NCBI GenBank assembly: GCA_003290165.1
Contig: QNQO01000654.1
Span: 372,001 to 436,000, forward strand
Reading direction: 5' to 3'
Length of the DNA stretch: 64,000 nt
Origin: Berberis thunbergii
Lineage: Eukaryota > Streptophyta > Magnoliopsida > Ranunculales > Berberidaceae
Part shown: positions 35,705 through 48,179 of the stretch, in pieces
Layout of the letters: every line of letters begins with the position of its first letter
How positions within the stretch are numbered: the first letter of the stretch is position 1
Program-made: the position numbers and the translations under genes
The notes under the pieces: generated by a model
Databases searched by the model: none
What the model saw: only the letters and a program-made list of their open reading frames with translations
What the model was told of the DNA's origin: nothing

Positions 35705-37270
35705 ATTTAATGAAATTGTGTACAGTTTTTTTGCCCGCTGTTTGAATTCAAAATTTTTATGTTTACTCTTAAAGCACATTAAAGATAACACAAAAGATGG
35801 AAGAGTTGGAATAACAAGATAAAAATTGTGAGGTTTAAAATCAAGAAAAGTTAAGAATCGATAAAACTTTGAATAAATACAGTGGGTCAAAATTTTAATA
35901 ACACATTTCAACCAAATATCAAAGACTATAACCCACAATTTCAAAAAATTTCTTTTCCATTTTTAATTTTTGTTGCTTCTAATCTTATTCTCCCCAAATA
36001 AAAGTAAATCGTATGATTTTAGTATGTTTTATGACTGTGTTCAAGGCCTAAGGACATCAACTTGTTAGTTTACTACCCTGAGACACAACAAGATGAAATT
36101 TAACATGGACATCATCTAGGGTTGCTGGAGAAAGATTAGTCAAATAAGTCGAAGTATATTATTTATAGCATAAGTAAAAGGTGTCAATTGTATATTATCT
36201 AGTGTAATGCGATTTTATTTTTCTTGTCCAAGTCATAGTTATCGAATCCATGCATTATACACTATACACTATACACTAATATTTTCATATGAATGCATGA
36301 ACGTTTAATAAGATAAATTTTGAATGTTTAATTGATTTCGTATAATACACGTTTAAATAAAAAAAAAATGTTTGATTAACCGTATTTTTATATGATATTT
36401 TATTTATATAAAAATAGTGGAAGATGAATGGTAGTTGTATTCCCCGGATCCAAAAGGAAATTGTTATTCATATTTTGAATTAAATTAACATATAACTTGT
36501 TGGCTTGCAAAAGTATTTGAACCAAATAAAGGAAAACAAAAAATGTGGCTTGATATATTAGAAGATTAAGTGTAGATAACGATGAATTCATTTAAAACAT
36601 GTTACACAAAATGATTAAAAAACTATCAATCTAGATCTAGATGAGTTTATTATTATATTGATGATGTTAATATTATTTTTTTATTTTTTATAGCAAACAT
36701 GGTTTTAAGGACCCTGAACCTTGATATATTATGATGTTAATATTACAGTGAGATTCAATATTACATTGATGATGTTAATTTCTTTTTTGGTACATAATAC
36801 GGTAAAATACTTGAATGTATGCCACATTAAATATTTAATTTTCTCATATATTTGACTAAATATTAGTTTAATTTGAATTATTTCCAATTCTAAAGAATAT
36901 GAAGTTGCCGAAGTTTCTTTGCCATATAGGTAACTCAGATTCATAACAGGGTGATTGCCACCATGGGCGGACCTACTAAGGGGTTTTTTGACAGTGAAAG
37001 GGGTTTTCGAAAGGAGTTTTTTAACAGTGAAAGGTGGTTTCAAAGGGTGGTTTTTCGACAGTGAAAGGTGGTTTTCGAATGTGGATTTCGACAGTGAAAG
37101 GTGGTTTCGAAGGTGGTCTTCGACAGTGGGGTGGATTTTGACAGTGAAAGGGTTTTTCGAAGGTGGTTTTTGACAATGAAAGGGGTTTTCGAAGGTGGTT
37201 TTCGACAGTGTAAGGGTTTTTCGAAGGTGAAGGGGTTTTCGAATGTGAGGGGATTTGCGACAGTGGGATC
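35705..37270 (+). repeat. Dispersed 1.5-kb unit, copy 1
   Basis: Closely matches about 56985-58475 in the same orientation, with mainly single-base differences and small indels, through an AT-rich body and into the minisatellite at the right. In this copy the unit leads into LINE-like coding remnants, so it may be the 5' region of that element or an independent repeat. Confidence 0.75.
36966..37255 (+). repeat. Minisatellite TTTTCGACAGTGAAAGG/GGTTTTCGAAGG
   Basis: About ten irregular units of roughly 30 bases alternate TTTCGACAGTGAAAGG and GGTTTTCGAAGGTGG. The tract is purine-rich on one strand and much more GC-rich than its surroundings. The same minisatellite with a different unit order is at 58224-58473. 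Confidence 0.75.
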
Positions 37271-37549
37271 TTGCAGGGGGTTTTCGTCAGTGGGATCTCG
37301 CAGGAGCCTCTTCCTTCTTCTCGATCTACCATCGCCGGGGCTTGACCGTGGTGAGCGAGGGCTTGCGACAGCAGTGAGCTCTTTTTCAGACTTTGGAACA
37401 AATTTGGCAATTTTTCGGCAAAAAGTAAGATCTTTCAATTATTTTTAATCTTCGTATTGCTATGATGCTTGTATGCTGGTTAAATTGTGCTTGTATGTTT
37501 ATAATTTTGAGAAATGGAGTTTAAATAAGGAAAACAAGGAAATCTTCAT

Positions 37550-39005
37550 TTGTTGAAAATTGATGGAAAAGAATTTGGGATTCGAAAGTCAAGAGGAGGC
37601 TTGTTGTTATTTGAATCGAGCTCGAGGGTTAGAATCAAAGTTTTTGTTGAATTGCAGATTGGAGAATGGATTGAGTTTCAGCTTAAGAAAGCTGTGGAAT
37701 CAGGCTCTAATGTCTTCTCAGCCAGTTGGAAAATCAACAATAGATGGGTTATGATAGTGAAAGAGGCCAATAAAGGAGGAATCTTCCTTTCTATTTTGGT
37801 GGGTTGGGGTTCAGGGTCCAAAACTCTCAGGGTGCCAGCTGGCGTGGAAGGGACAGGCTGGAAACAACTCGCCCAAGCTATGATGGAGATGGTTTTAAAT
37901 AAGGTGCATCAGGCTTATCCTAAGTAGCAAGTTAAAAGAGACGGGATTTCAACTCTGCCAGGTATTAGTGTTGTCCCACCCTTGTGAACAGAACCTTTGT
38001 GGAGGTAGTGGCCACTAATCCCTCCAGTGTGAGCCCTACCTCTATTGCCAGTAAAGCTCCATTGCAGCAACCTATATTCATCGGGATTCTCCCATTGATT
38101 TATTGTCCCAAGTATGGGGCAAACCTCTTCCTCCAGATCCCGTTGCAAGAAAGAATCTTGCAAGGTCGTTGATAGAGTTGCCTGAGTCAGTGATTCAGTT
38201 GACACCTGTTGCTCTTCCGTTTGGACACACAACTTTCTTGGTCTTCGATAACTCTCCACACGTGATCTCATACGAAGCATATGACACGCCTCCTAGGTTG
38301 CCGACACTGAGTGATCAGTCTCCCCAGCAATACCCAACGCTTCTCCATTCCCCTGCTTCTTGTGTCGCTTCAGCGGGTAAAGTTGGTAACTCGATGTCTG
38401 AGTCAGCTCGTCCATCTCAGCAAGATAAAGGCAAAGGCATTGTTGGGCCATCACTTGGCAAAGGGCCCAAGTTTTTTTCGGAACATAATTTGGCCAAGTC
38501 CAATGATCAACAGACATCTGGCAATTATTGGAGGGTTTTAGAAGCGGTGGAAGAAGATGTCTTCAACTTGGACCCCCTTTTGACCAAGATGTCGATGTAG
38601 GCCCGCAGGGATCGAAAGCTGACAAGAAAAGCACAGCGTGATGGAGCCGCTGAATGGGCCAATTTTTCAGTCTTCCCAACCAGATCTAGGTTCATGCTTC
38701 AAAAGAGATCCAACAAATCAAGCTCAACCAGCAAAGCAGGGCAGGTAAAACTTAAAGGATGTAGTGTCCCTGCTGGGCTGACAAGGGGAGAGTCTTCCAA
38801 CCAGACCCAGAAATGTTCGGTATCTCTCCTTTACCCCTTGAATTTCGAGCCACTAGCAGAACAATGTGTTGAAGCCCATGGTTTCTCTACAAAACTATGT
38901 GTTTCTCATGCGGAGAGTTCCTCATCTACACCAGACCACTTAGGCGCTCCCCTAGGCTTCGAGGTCCCACAGATGGAAAATCTTGGTTTTCTACTCCCTA
39001 GCTAA
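37550..39005 (+). pseudogene. LINE-A ORF1 remnants
   Basis: The open frame at 37550-37927 encodes a basic N-terminal block of plant LINE polyproteins (RGGLLLFESSSRVRIKVFVE, later GWGSGSKTLRVPAG). Further broken frames at 38103-38600 and 38694-39005 are low-complexity Ser/Pro-rich linker sequence. Stops separate the pieces. No zinc knuckle was recognised. Confidence 0.55.
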
Positions 39006-39675
39006 CATACTTCTGGCAAGTCTCCAGGTTTTGTTTCTAGGGTCAATGACAGCGTGGAGTTTTCTCTCTCTGACTGTCATTCGACTCAGGAAGAAGCATC
39101 AGTTCGTTCGGCTTTCAAAGAAATTGGCTTGACAGTGGGAGTGGACCTCAGTCAAGATGAAAACAAGGCTTTAAATATGGTTTAAGCTGCAGTGCAGGGT
39201 ACAATATCTGACAAAGCAATGGACAAATGCAACAACCCCGGGGTTGAAGGTTTTTCATGAACCTCAAAATTATTTCGTGGAACTGTAGGGGGCTCGGGAG
39301 TACTGAGCGGTAAAGGGGTTGTCGTAGATTAATTTCAGAGAATCGTCCAGACCTTGTTTTCGTTCAGGAAACGAAATTGGAGAGATGCTCTAGAGAATTT
39401 ATCAGAAAATTGTGGGGTGACAGCTCTTTTGATTGGGTTATACTGGAATCCATTGGCAGCTTGGGCGACCTTTTAGCTATTTGGGATGCTGATCTTTTGC
39501 AGATAAGGGAAGTGTTGAAAGGGGCTTTTCCCCTTTCTATTCAATTCCAAATGATCTCGGATAACTCAATTTGGTCAGGGACTAACATTTATGGTCCGTG
39601 TGATCATTCGCTTAGAGAACACTTATGGGAAGAACTATATGACATTGCTGGTTGGGTGCAATCGCCATGGGTGTT

Positions 39676-39949
39676 TGTGAGACCCTTGTGTGGGCGAACC
39701 TGAGGGGGAGGGTTAGGGTGAGGGTGAGGGTGAGGGTTGGAGCCCAATAGGCCCAACAGGCTCGTGGATCCCAAGAGGGGTTGGGCTAGCTACCAAGGGG
39801 GATTATAGTCCCACATCGCCTGGGTGCGGGATGGTTATGTGCTATATATGTGCGAGGTTGGATCCCCATAGTAAGAGGCCTTTTACAGCCGTGCGGCCCG
39901 GTTGGGCCCAAAGCGGACAATATCTTACTGTGCGGATAGGGTCGTTACA
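39676..39949 (+). repeat. TRIM 5' LTR
   Basis: Begins TG and ends CA. It contains GGGTTA/GGGTGA hexamer repeats at about 39706-39737 (two more units than the 3' LTR, accounting for the 12-bp length difference) and a TATA-like CTATATATG near 39842 that could be its promoter. Confidence 0.9.
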
Positions 39950-40067
39950 GAATGGTATCAGAGCCTGACCCAGTCGGAAGTGTGCCACGTGGAGGTGGAC
40001 CCTCGGGCAACGTGGACGTTGTGCCTGTTTGGCCAACGAGGACGTTGGGCCTTAAGGGGGGGTGGAC

Positions 40068-40329
40068 TGTGAGACCCTTATGTGGACGGACCTGAGGGGG
40101 AGGGTGAGGGTGAGGGTTGGAGCCCAATAGGCCCAACAGGCTCGTGGATCCCAAGAGGGGTTGGGCTAGCTACCAAGGGGGATTATAGTCCCACATCGCC
40201 TGGGTGCGGGATGGTTATGTGTTATATATGTGCGAGGTTGGATCCCCATAGTAAGAGGCCTTTAAAAGCCGTGCGGGCCAGTTGGGCCCAAAGCGGACAA
40301 TATCTTACTGTGCGGATCGGGTCGTTACA
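40068..40329 (+). repeat. TRIM 3' LTR
   Basis: Same ends as the 5' LTR, with roughly eight to ten single-base differences and two fewer GGGTGA units. The TATA-like sequence reads TTATATATG here. Confidence 0.9.
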
Positions 40330-41220
40330 GTGTTAGCGGGCGACTTCAATGTTGTCCGTCATATAAATGAAAAAAAAGGATGCAGGAGGAGGTCCATGAG
40401 CATGCAGAAATTCAATCAATTCATTAGTGAGGTGGAACTCGCGGATTTCAGTCTAAAAGGGGGAAAATTCACATGGTCAAATCGGAGAGATCTTCCTATC
40501 CTTTGTCGACTTGATCGATTTCTAGCATCGGTGGATTAGATTGACAAATTTGGTGATAAAGTTAAATGACTCAAGGGTGCAACAGGTTCTGACCATCACG
40601 CGATTTTGCTTGCGAACTCGTTTGTTGGTGGTTGTACGCGCCTTTTTTCATTTGATAATGGTTGGTTTGATCACCCTACCCTGGCAGAGGAGATGAAAGC
40701 TTGGTGGAACAACTCAGTAGTCTCTGGCCACCCCGGCTACTGTTTATGGTGAAAGCCTAAGGCTCTCAGATGCAATCTCAAAAGTTGGAGGACTAAAGTT
40801 TGGGGTAAGACAAATTTATGTATTCAAAATATTTTTGCTTTAATTGCTAACATTGATGCTGATGAAGAGATCAGAGACCTGACTGCTGAGGAGAGGTCTT
40901 GTAGAGTGCAGCTACATCAAGAGTGGGCAGCATTAACTAACAGAGATGAGGAGTTTTGGAGGATCAGATCAGGAGTCAACTGGGTTCGTCATATGGATCA
41001 GGGGTCCAAATTCTTTCATACCTTGGCTAACAGACGCAGACTGTTTAACTGCATAGAAGCTCTTTGCATGGGTCAGGAGTTGGTAGTGGATGAAGTCAGT
41101 ATTAGACAACTCTTGATATCTCACTTCAAGGAGTTGTTCCATGAAAATGAGGAGTGGCGACCTTTCTTCTCGAGGATTACCCTCTATCTCCCAGTCTACG
41201 GCTACCGCCTTGGTAGATAA

Positions 41221-42410
41221 TTTTTCGGAGATGAAAATTAGAGCGGCAGTGGAAGAACTAAAATCTGAAGTTTCTCCAGGTCTTGATGGTTTCTCAATGA
41301 TTTTCTATTTGAAAATGTGGGAGGTAATCAAAATTGATTTTTTTGAAAGTTGTTGAAGATTTTAACTCGAGAAATTTTCTTGATTGACGGTTGAACACCA
41401 CTATCATCTCGCTTATTCCTAAATGTGCGGGAATGTGGACAGTAAAATATTTTAAACCTATCAGCATTTTAAATGGGGCCTATAAGATCATTGCCAAAGT
41501 GTTGGCTAACAGATTGAAAATAGTTTTTCATTCAGTCATTTCTCCTTTTCAAAGTGCAGCAGTCAGTGGAAGACAGGTGGTTGATAGCCCTTTGATTGCC
41601 AATGAAATTATTGATTTTAGGAAAAAACAAGGTGTTCCAGGGCTCATTATCAAATTAGATTTCTCCAAAGCCTTTGACAACGTCTCTTGGAGATACTTGG
41701 ATTTGGTAATGGATCGCATCGGGTTTGACTCCAAATGGATTCATTGGCTTCACACTTGCAGATCTACAGCTAATTTCTCTCTGAAAATTAATGGTCAGCT
41801 GCACGGGTTTTTCAATAGCTTGAAAGGCTTGCGTCAAGGCGATCCCCTGTCTCCTCTTCTTTTTACTATAGCAGCAGAAGGTTTAACTCAAATGATTCTT
41901 AAAGCGGTTGATGTTGGCCTAGTGAGAGGGTTTTTTGTCGCGGATGGTAGTCCGCCTGTTTCTATTCTTCAGTATGTGGATGATACTATCCTCTTTTGTG
42001 ATGCTTCCGCTTCTCAGGTTCTTGCTCTTAAAAGAATTATGCTTTGGTTTGAAGTTATTTCAGGTCTGAAAATCAACTATCACAAATCAAGGGTGTTGCC
42101 TATTGGAGATGTCCCTCATCTGCACCAGTTGGTGGGTTTATTGGGTTGTTCAGCGGGTCATCTTCTAGTTAAGTATTTGGGCATGCCTTTGGGGGCTAGT
42201 TTCAAAAGTAAAGCTGTGTGGGATGAGACGATCGAAAGGATGGACTCGAAACTAGCGTCTTGGAAATGCAAATTTCTCCCTAAAGCAGGCAGACTAGCTC
42301 TTGTACAATCCACATTAGCTTTTATCCCAGTCTTCATTCTGTCTCTTATCAAGGTTCTCTGTTCAATAGCAGCTAAGATGGAACAGATCATGCACGATTT
42401 TCTTTGGTGA
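41221..42410 (+). pseudogene. LINE-A reverse transcriptase domain
   Basis: RT of the plant L1 type. The short frame at 41141-41356 carries SEVSPGLDGFSMIFYLKMW, and the long frame at 41391-42410 carries FKPISILNGAYKIIAKVLAN, KLDFSKAFDNVSW, LRQGDPLSPLLF and the catalytic core QYVDDTILF. The two frames are separated by stops near 41357-41390, so the enzyme is not intact. The frame ends at MEQIMHDFLW, where LINE-B continues for roughly another hundred codons, showing a deletion here. Confidence 0.85.
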
Positions 42411-42419
42411 TCTCATCTC

Positions 42420-43083
42420 TTTCTGGCATGATGTTTGGTGTAGTAACCAATCTTTGAAGGATCTGTTTCCAATGTTGTTTATCATTAACAACAATCAATA
42501 TAGGAGTGTGAGCAATTTTTGGTCTAACGGCAATTCTTAGGATCCTTCCTTTCGAAGACTCCTCAATACTGGGGAGCTAGAAGAGTTCGCTAATCTAATG
42601 CATCTATTGGATAGACAAATGGTCTCCGAGGGGTCTGATAGTTTGGTATGGAAGGGTAAAGGTGTGGGCTTCTTGGTGAAAGAATTTTCGGATATGTTGG
42701 CTGCATCTCATTATGAGACCCACTCTAACCCCTTCATCTCCTCTCACAAAAATATGGTTTGGGTGAAAAACCTTTTTCCTCGGATTAATTTCTTTAGTTG
42801 GTCAGTATTGCATGAGAAGATCTTGACTAAAGATAGGTTAAGGAAAAGAGGAATCCTCACAGGGAGTTTTTGTGTGTTTTGCAATGAAATGGACGAGACG
42901 CTGGACCATTTGATGCTTCACTGCAGTTTCTCCAAATCCATTTGGAGCAGTTTCTTGGCAGAATTTGGTTTGAGTTTGATGTTTCGAGACTCCATTTTAG
43001 ATTGGCTAAGTTGGTGGTCTCAAGCTAATCATTCCCGTCGGGGGGAGTGGTTATGGCGTAGAGTCTCTCACGTTCTCATGTGA
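42420..43083 (+). pseudogene. LINE-A C-terminal zinc-binding region (zf-RVT type)
   Basis: Encodes the plant RT-associated zinc-binding region: SDSLVWKGKG, then WVKNLFPRINFFSWSVLHEK, CVFCNEMDETLDHLMLHC with the C-x2-C and H-x4-C ligands, and FSKSIWSSF. A stop near 42538 (TAG) and the lost RT junction separate it from the RT. Confidence 0.75.
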
Positions 43084-43316
43084 TGTGTGTGGAAAGAAAG
43101 AAATAAAAGGGTATTTGAATGACTCAATAGATCAGAGCACTCTATCTTTATTGAGATTAGAGAATTGCTGTGGAGGATGGGTTCGGCATATAATTTGTTT
43201 AGGGATTTGAGTTTTGACACTTTCATGGTGTCTTGGCATTCCTTGATATAGGAATGTTTCTCTTTGTTTTTTGTTTCCCTTTCTTTCATTAATAAACATC
43301 TTCGTGTTTGACAAAA

Positions 43317-43784
43317 AATTTTCAATTCTAAAGAGCCAAGGCCATCAGCCATTTTTTTTATCAGGATTGGAGCTCTTTACACTTCTACCTCTTCTATAAT
43401 TGATGTTTGTGGTTGTGTTTTAAAGAGAATATGTAAAAATGTAAATGAGCCCAACCCTTATAAAAAATGGTTGGTTGTCCTGACTGCCTAGACTTACTCA
43501 CGGCGAAATCACATTCTTTTCTTTTTTTTTTAATCAAACTTTTGTTCATACCCAGAATTGATAAATATGATGTAAGCAGTGTTAGCGGATATGAAAGTTT
43601 ATTTTATTTATGTACTGAAGAAATAATAATATGTCTTGCCAATGGGTGGTATTAATAATATGGTGGTTTTATATATTCCATAATGTATTTATAAAAAAAA
43701 AAATCCAATTTGAGAGAGTGGCATTGGATCGCCCCTACCCAAGTGTTTATTTTCAATAAATAAATAAAAAGTTTATGTAATTTA
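43317..43784. other. Sequence between LINE remnants
   Basis: AT-rich; no gene or element is recognised. Confidence 0.4.
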
Positions 43785-44053
43785 AATGGTTATGGCGAAG
43801 GGTTCTTCACGTTTTTATGTGGTGTGTATAGAAAAATAGAAATAGGAAGGTTTTTTAAGGGATCAACAAATCATAGCATTTTATTTTTATCGAGATTAGA
43901 AAATTGTTGTGGAAGATGGTTTAAGCTTGTAATTTGTTAAGGGACTTGATTTTTGACACCTTCGTGATGTCTTGGCATTTCTTGATGTAAGAATGATTCT
44001 CTTTGTCATTTATTTTCTTTCTTATCTTTAATAAACATCTTTGTGTTTGGTAA
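43785..44053 (+). mobile_element. LINE 3'-end fragment
   Basis: About 270 bases parallel the last part of LINE-A (43050-43316): GGTTATGGCGAAGGGTTCT, ATCGAGATTAGAAAATTG, TTTTTGACACCTTCGTGATG and AATAAACATCTTTGTGTTTG, ending in an A-rich tail. It is a 5'-truncated insertion of the same family. Confidence 0.75.
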
Positions 44054-44834
44054 AATAAAAAAAAATAAAAATCATATCACAACCTTTTCCATATAGCAAC
44101 AAACTAGACTTTCTTAGGGCTCACAATCGATTGGTGAGCTAAGGATATATATCAAATGTTTGTGGAATATTACGAAACAAGAAATATATGTACGTCGTGA
44201 CTTGCTAATACCAACTATATGTAGGCTTAGGGCCAATCTCCTGCGGCGCGTCGAGTGGCGATTATGCATGTGATAAGTTGTCTTGCTCGAACCACATTCT
44301 ACGCACTTAACAGTCTTGATGTGCCACACGAAATTCACCCTAGACACAATTTTTTTTTTTCTATTGTATTTTCCGAAAGTCTTTGAAACGTTCCAACGAA
44401 ATTTATTGGCCACACAGATTTTTCTCTGAAGTCAATCTAGGTTGCATTTATGAATAAGATGACCATTTGCATGTTATACTTGGCTCCCATTTTCTTTCGC
44501 AAAAAATATACCGTGTAAACAAGGCATAAAACTTTGTCGAGATCCATAAAATTTGTTGTTGACATTAAAGAGTATATATAGATTTTTTTACCAGGAATAT
44601 TTGTTTCAATTAATGCATTTGTTTACTTATTTATTTATTGAATGTGTTATATGGTGGATGAATTAGTCCAATGTGTTAAGGTGGATGAATTAGTCCAATA
44701 GTGATGAAATGAAATATATTGTAGAGACAGTATTTATAAGATGGCAAAAGAGTAAAGACAAGTATAAGGGACAAGCAAAAAGCATGAAATATCATGAAAT
44801 ATAAGCAATTATTTGTCGATTTGCTTTGTTTGAA
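44054..44834. other. AT-rich intergenic DNA
   Basis: No gene is recognised. Short open frames on the minus strand have no known motif apart from the copia segment beginning at 44835. Confidence 0.4.
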
Positions 44835-45190
44835 TGCATTACTTACGTCAAGTTGGCGAATCGACCAACCATACAATAAGAGACTGCAATGGAGAGAACG
44901 TGTCTACTTGTTGTAGGTTTAATTACAGGATTGAAAGTGTTCCCTAATAAAAAAAAGTCCTTGTTACTGGTTGTAGCCCTGAGCCACATGACGTGCTTTG
45001 TGGCGTTCTAGTGAGCCATCTGCCTTTTGTTTCAAGCGAAAAACCCATTTTGAGCCAACAATGTTCATTGAAGAAGTCGATGGTACAAGGGACCAGGTAC
45101 CATTTATTAGGATAGCGTTGTATTCACCCACCATAGCCAACCGCTAGTTTGGATCTTTTGAGGCTTTCGCGTCGTAGGGTCGAAATGCAT
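44835..45190 (-). mobile_element. Ty1-copia reverse transcriptase fragment
   Basis: Read on the minus strand from about 45190, the segment encodes the start of copia RT: SKDPN, LAMVGEYNAI, GTWSLVP, NIVGSKWVFRLKQKADGSLE and HKARHVAQGYNQ. Then, after frameshifts, it encodes TTSRHVLSIAV and GWSIRQLDVSNAF (44838-44876). No LTR or other domains are nearby, and stops and frameshifts are present. Confidence 0.8.
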
Positions 45191-45774
45191 TTTGTTCTTT
45201 GTATTCAATACGTATTGCATGACCGAAAGTCTCATCTGACTCTCTTATTCAAACGGCTAGCTCCAACTGAAATGGAATCATAGGGCAATATGGGCATTTT
45301 ACTATCGATAACACGCGTGAATTTAATCTTATTATAAAGCTTGATAACTACTTAAACTTATATTGTGACAATATAGATGAAAAGGATGGCCAATATAAGC
45401 GACCAAAAGGTGGTCGAATTGGTCCATAGTATACTCTCTAGCTTGATTATATAATCAAGGTTAGGTAGGTTATGTTTTTGGATTTTATCAGGGATAGTGA
45501 TGGGTTCAAAGTTAATTAGTTATAGGATTATTTATTTCGATGATTGATTTCTGATAGCCGATGGAAATTCATTGATTAGAACCAAAGGTACAACTAAAAT
45601 TTAAGTAATCCATCCGCGATAGCTCTATCACTAGTTGACACTCAATTGATTGTCAAAATCTCTTAGAATATGTAAAATTTGTACTCAACATAGTCTCAGG
45701 TCAAAGTTTAAGATTGATTCACATCTACAATAAAAAAAAGTAAAAGAATATAAAAATACAAAAATAGAAAAATA

Positions 45775-47260
45775 CTTTTTTTTTAATCTTTCAAACACGA
45801 AGATGTTTATTAAAGAAATAAAGGAAAATAGATTGCAAAGGGAATCATTCATCTATCAAGGAATGCCAACACATCATAAATGTGTCAAAACTCAAATCCC
45901 TAAACAAATTACAAGCCGAACCCATCCTCCACAATAGTTCTCTAATCTCAATAAAGATAGAGTGTTCTGATCTGTTGAACCCTTCAAAAACCCTCTTGTT
46001 TCTCTCTTACTACACACACTACATGAGTACGTGACGAACCCTACGCCATAACCACTCCACCCGCTTGGAAGGATTAGCTTGGGACCACCAACTTAGCAAA
46101 TCTAAAATGGAACATTGAAACATTAAACTCAAACCAAATTTTGACAAGAAACTACTCCAATGAATTTGAAGAATCTACAATGAAGCATCAAATGATCCGA
46201 CGTCTCGATAATCTCATTACAAAGAACACAAAGACTTCCTGTATGGATTCCTCTTTTCCTTAATCTATCTTTAATCAGAATTCTCTCATGCAACACTGAC
46301 CAATTAAAGAAATTTATTCAAGGAAAAAGATTTTTCACCTATATCAGATTCTTATTAGAGGAAATGAAGGGTTGGAGTGAGCCTCATAATGAAAGACAGC
46401 CGATATATCAGAAAAAAATATCACCGAGAAGCTCGCGCCTTTACCCTTCCACACCAAACTATCAGATCCCTCTAAGAACATCTGTCTATCCAACAGATCC
46501 TTTAAATTTGAGACCTCCACTAGTTCACTAGTATTTAGGGGTCTTCGAAAAGAAAGATCCCAAGAATTGTCATTAAACCTAAAATTGCTCACACTCCCAT
46601 ATTGTTTGTTGTTAAAGATAAACAACATTGGAAACAGATCCTTCAGAAATTGGTTACTGCACCAAAAATCATGCCAGAAAGAAATTAAATCACCATTGCC
46701 ACATCAAATAGAGGTGTGAGGGTATAAACCACTTGCGTACCGGGAGATTGACTTCCACAAAGAACATTCATAGGGAGTGTACTTAATTATCTTTTCCCAA
46801 TCCCATCTATTGCGACCATATTTATCAAGAATGAGAGATTTCCATAAGGTGTCATTTTCTTCTGCAAATCACCAAAGCCACTTGGAAAGTAATGCAAAGT
46901 TTAATGTGAGCACTTGGCGAATGCCTAAACCACCTCGAGATTTGGGGCAACAAATTTTATCCCAGCCCACTAAATGCATCTTTCTAGAGTTTTGAGTGGA
47001 ACCCCAAAGGAAGTCGCGCATGATCTGTTCCATCTTGGCTGCTATTGAAGAGGAAACCTTGATAAGAGACATGATGAACACAGGAATCGAAATTAATGTG
47101 GATTGGACAAAAGCTAATCTACCTACTTTTGAGAGAAATTTGCGTTTCCAAGACACTAGTTTTGATTCCATCATTTCGATCGTCTCATCCTACACAATTT
47201 TACTTTTAAAACTAGCACCCAAAGGCATGCCCAAATACTTAACTGAAAGCTGACATTGGT
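45775..47260 (-). mobile_element. 5'-truncated LINE (LINE-B), opposite orientation
   Basis: Same family as LINE-A. On the minus strand it begins in the RT thumb region (KYLGMPLGASFKSK, about 47240) and reads through KVGRLAFVQSTL, MEQIMRDFLWGSTQNSRKMH and CPKSRGGLGIRQVL (47174-46869). It continues to the zinc-binding part (SDSLVWKGKGASF, about 46470) and ends at 45775-45800 with AATAAACATCTTCGTGTTTG and a poly-A tail. It retains the roughly 100-codon segment deleted in LINE-A. Frameshifts and stops are present. Confidence 0.85.
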
Positions 47261-47607
47261 TATAGGGTTGGCATATTTTCTCAAATATAATTCTTTTTAA
47301 CAATGATGAAGAAAATGTCGTGAACTGAGTATACATTACAAAAAAAGGCATTAATAGCTACAGAAACTAGGGATAGTTTTTTGCTACCAGCGCTAAATAT
47401 AAGATATGTGACGGCAAAAAACCGTCGCTAATGCTTTTGACACTGTTTTAACCCATAATTATTAAAAATCGTCGCTAATTAGTTTGCGACGGCATAAAAC
47501 TGTCGCTAATTCTTGTATTAGCGATGGCACACGCGTCGTAGCTAAGATTTAAAAATAAAATTCATTAGCTACGGTATTCTACTGTAGCTAATGGATTTAA
47601 AAAAAAT

Positions 47608-47661
<54 letters not shown>

Positions 47662-48179
47662 TTTCGTTCGTAGCTAATGAATTTTTTTAAATATATAAAA
47701 AAAACATTTAGCGACGACACAAGAGCCGTTGTTAAGTTTTACAAATAAAATTCGTTAGCTACGATAGCTAATGGATTTCTTTTTTAAAAAAATCTAAAAA
47801 CATTTAGCGACGGTTAAATTTTAAAAATTTAGTAGCTACGGTAAAAACCTTCCCTAGTAGAAACCTTCCCTAGTAAAAACCTTCCCTAGTAGAAAAATTT
47901 TAGTAGAAAAACCTTCCCTAGTAGAAAAACCTTCCCTAATAGAATTTTAGTAGCTACGGTAAAAAAAACCTTCCCTAATAGAATTTTTTTAAAAAAAAAA
48001 TTTTACACAAAAATAGGACCTTATCGCAACTTTCAATAACACCAAAAAACTTTAGTTCAATCCAACGCACTAAACCAACCATGTCACCGATCCGCGTGAA
48101 ATCAACTCAACCAATCCCCTTCAATTACCTCTCTCTATATATAAATTAAAATTTTCTCTATATAAATTTAAATTTTACA

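Larger units (their letters stand above)
39676..40329 (+). mobile_element. Complete TRIM retrotransposon (654 bp)
   Basis: A terminal-repeat retrotransposon in miniature with no coding sequence. The 5' LTR is 39676-39949 (274 bp, TGTGAGACCC to GTTACA) and the 3' LTR 40068-40329 (262 bp). A primer binding site TGGTATCAGAGC, complementary to initiator tRNA-Met, lies at 39953-39964, three bases after the LTR. A purine tract AAGGGGGGGTGGA precedes the 3' LTR. Only 118 bases lie between the LTRs. It is flanked by perfect 5-bp target duplications GTGTT (39671-39675 and 40330-40334). It must move with enzymes from another LTR retrotransposon. The LTRs differ at several sites, so it is not brand new. 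Confidence 0.95.
39257..40560 (+). pseudogene. LINE-A endonuclease domain, split by the TRIM
   Basis: The apurinic-type endonuclease starts MNLKIISWNCRGLGS, then stops (TAA, about 39311), and continues with FVQETKLERCSREF and WSGTNIYGPCD. At PWV the frame is broken by the TRIM at 39676-40329. Beyond it the domain resumes as LAGDFNVVRHINEKKG and FTWSNRR. Joining across the insertion at the GTGTT target site restores the expected order of the domain, showing the insertion was clean. The catalytic core is otherwise recognisable but dead. Confidence 0.75.
37400..43316 (+). mobile_element. Degenerate L1-type LINE (LINE-A)
   Basis: Non-LTR retrotransposon with, in order, ORF1-like remnants (37550-39005), an endonuclease start at 39257 (MNLKIISWNCRGLGS) followed by a TAA stop, an RT domain at 41221-42410, a zinc-binding RNase-H-adjacent region at about 42420-43083, and a 3' end AATAAACATCTTCGTGTTTGAC near 43292-43313. 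It carries stops, frameshifts, an internal deletion after the RT, and a TRIM insertion in the endonuclease. It cannot move by itself. Sister copies are LINE-B (45775-47260) and a 3' scrap (43785-44053). Confidence 0.85.

Noticed and set aside
39706..39737. Interstitial telomere tract
   Set aside because: Only one true TTAGGG-like unit among GGGTGA repeats, and it is part of a TRIM LTR.
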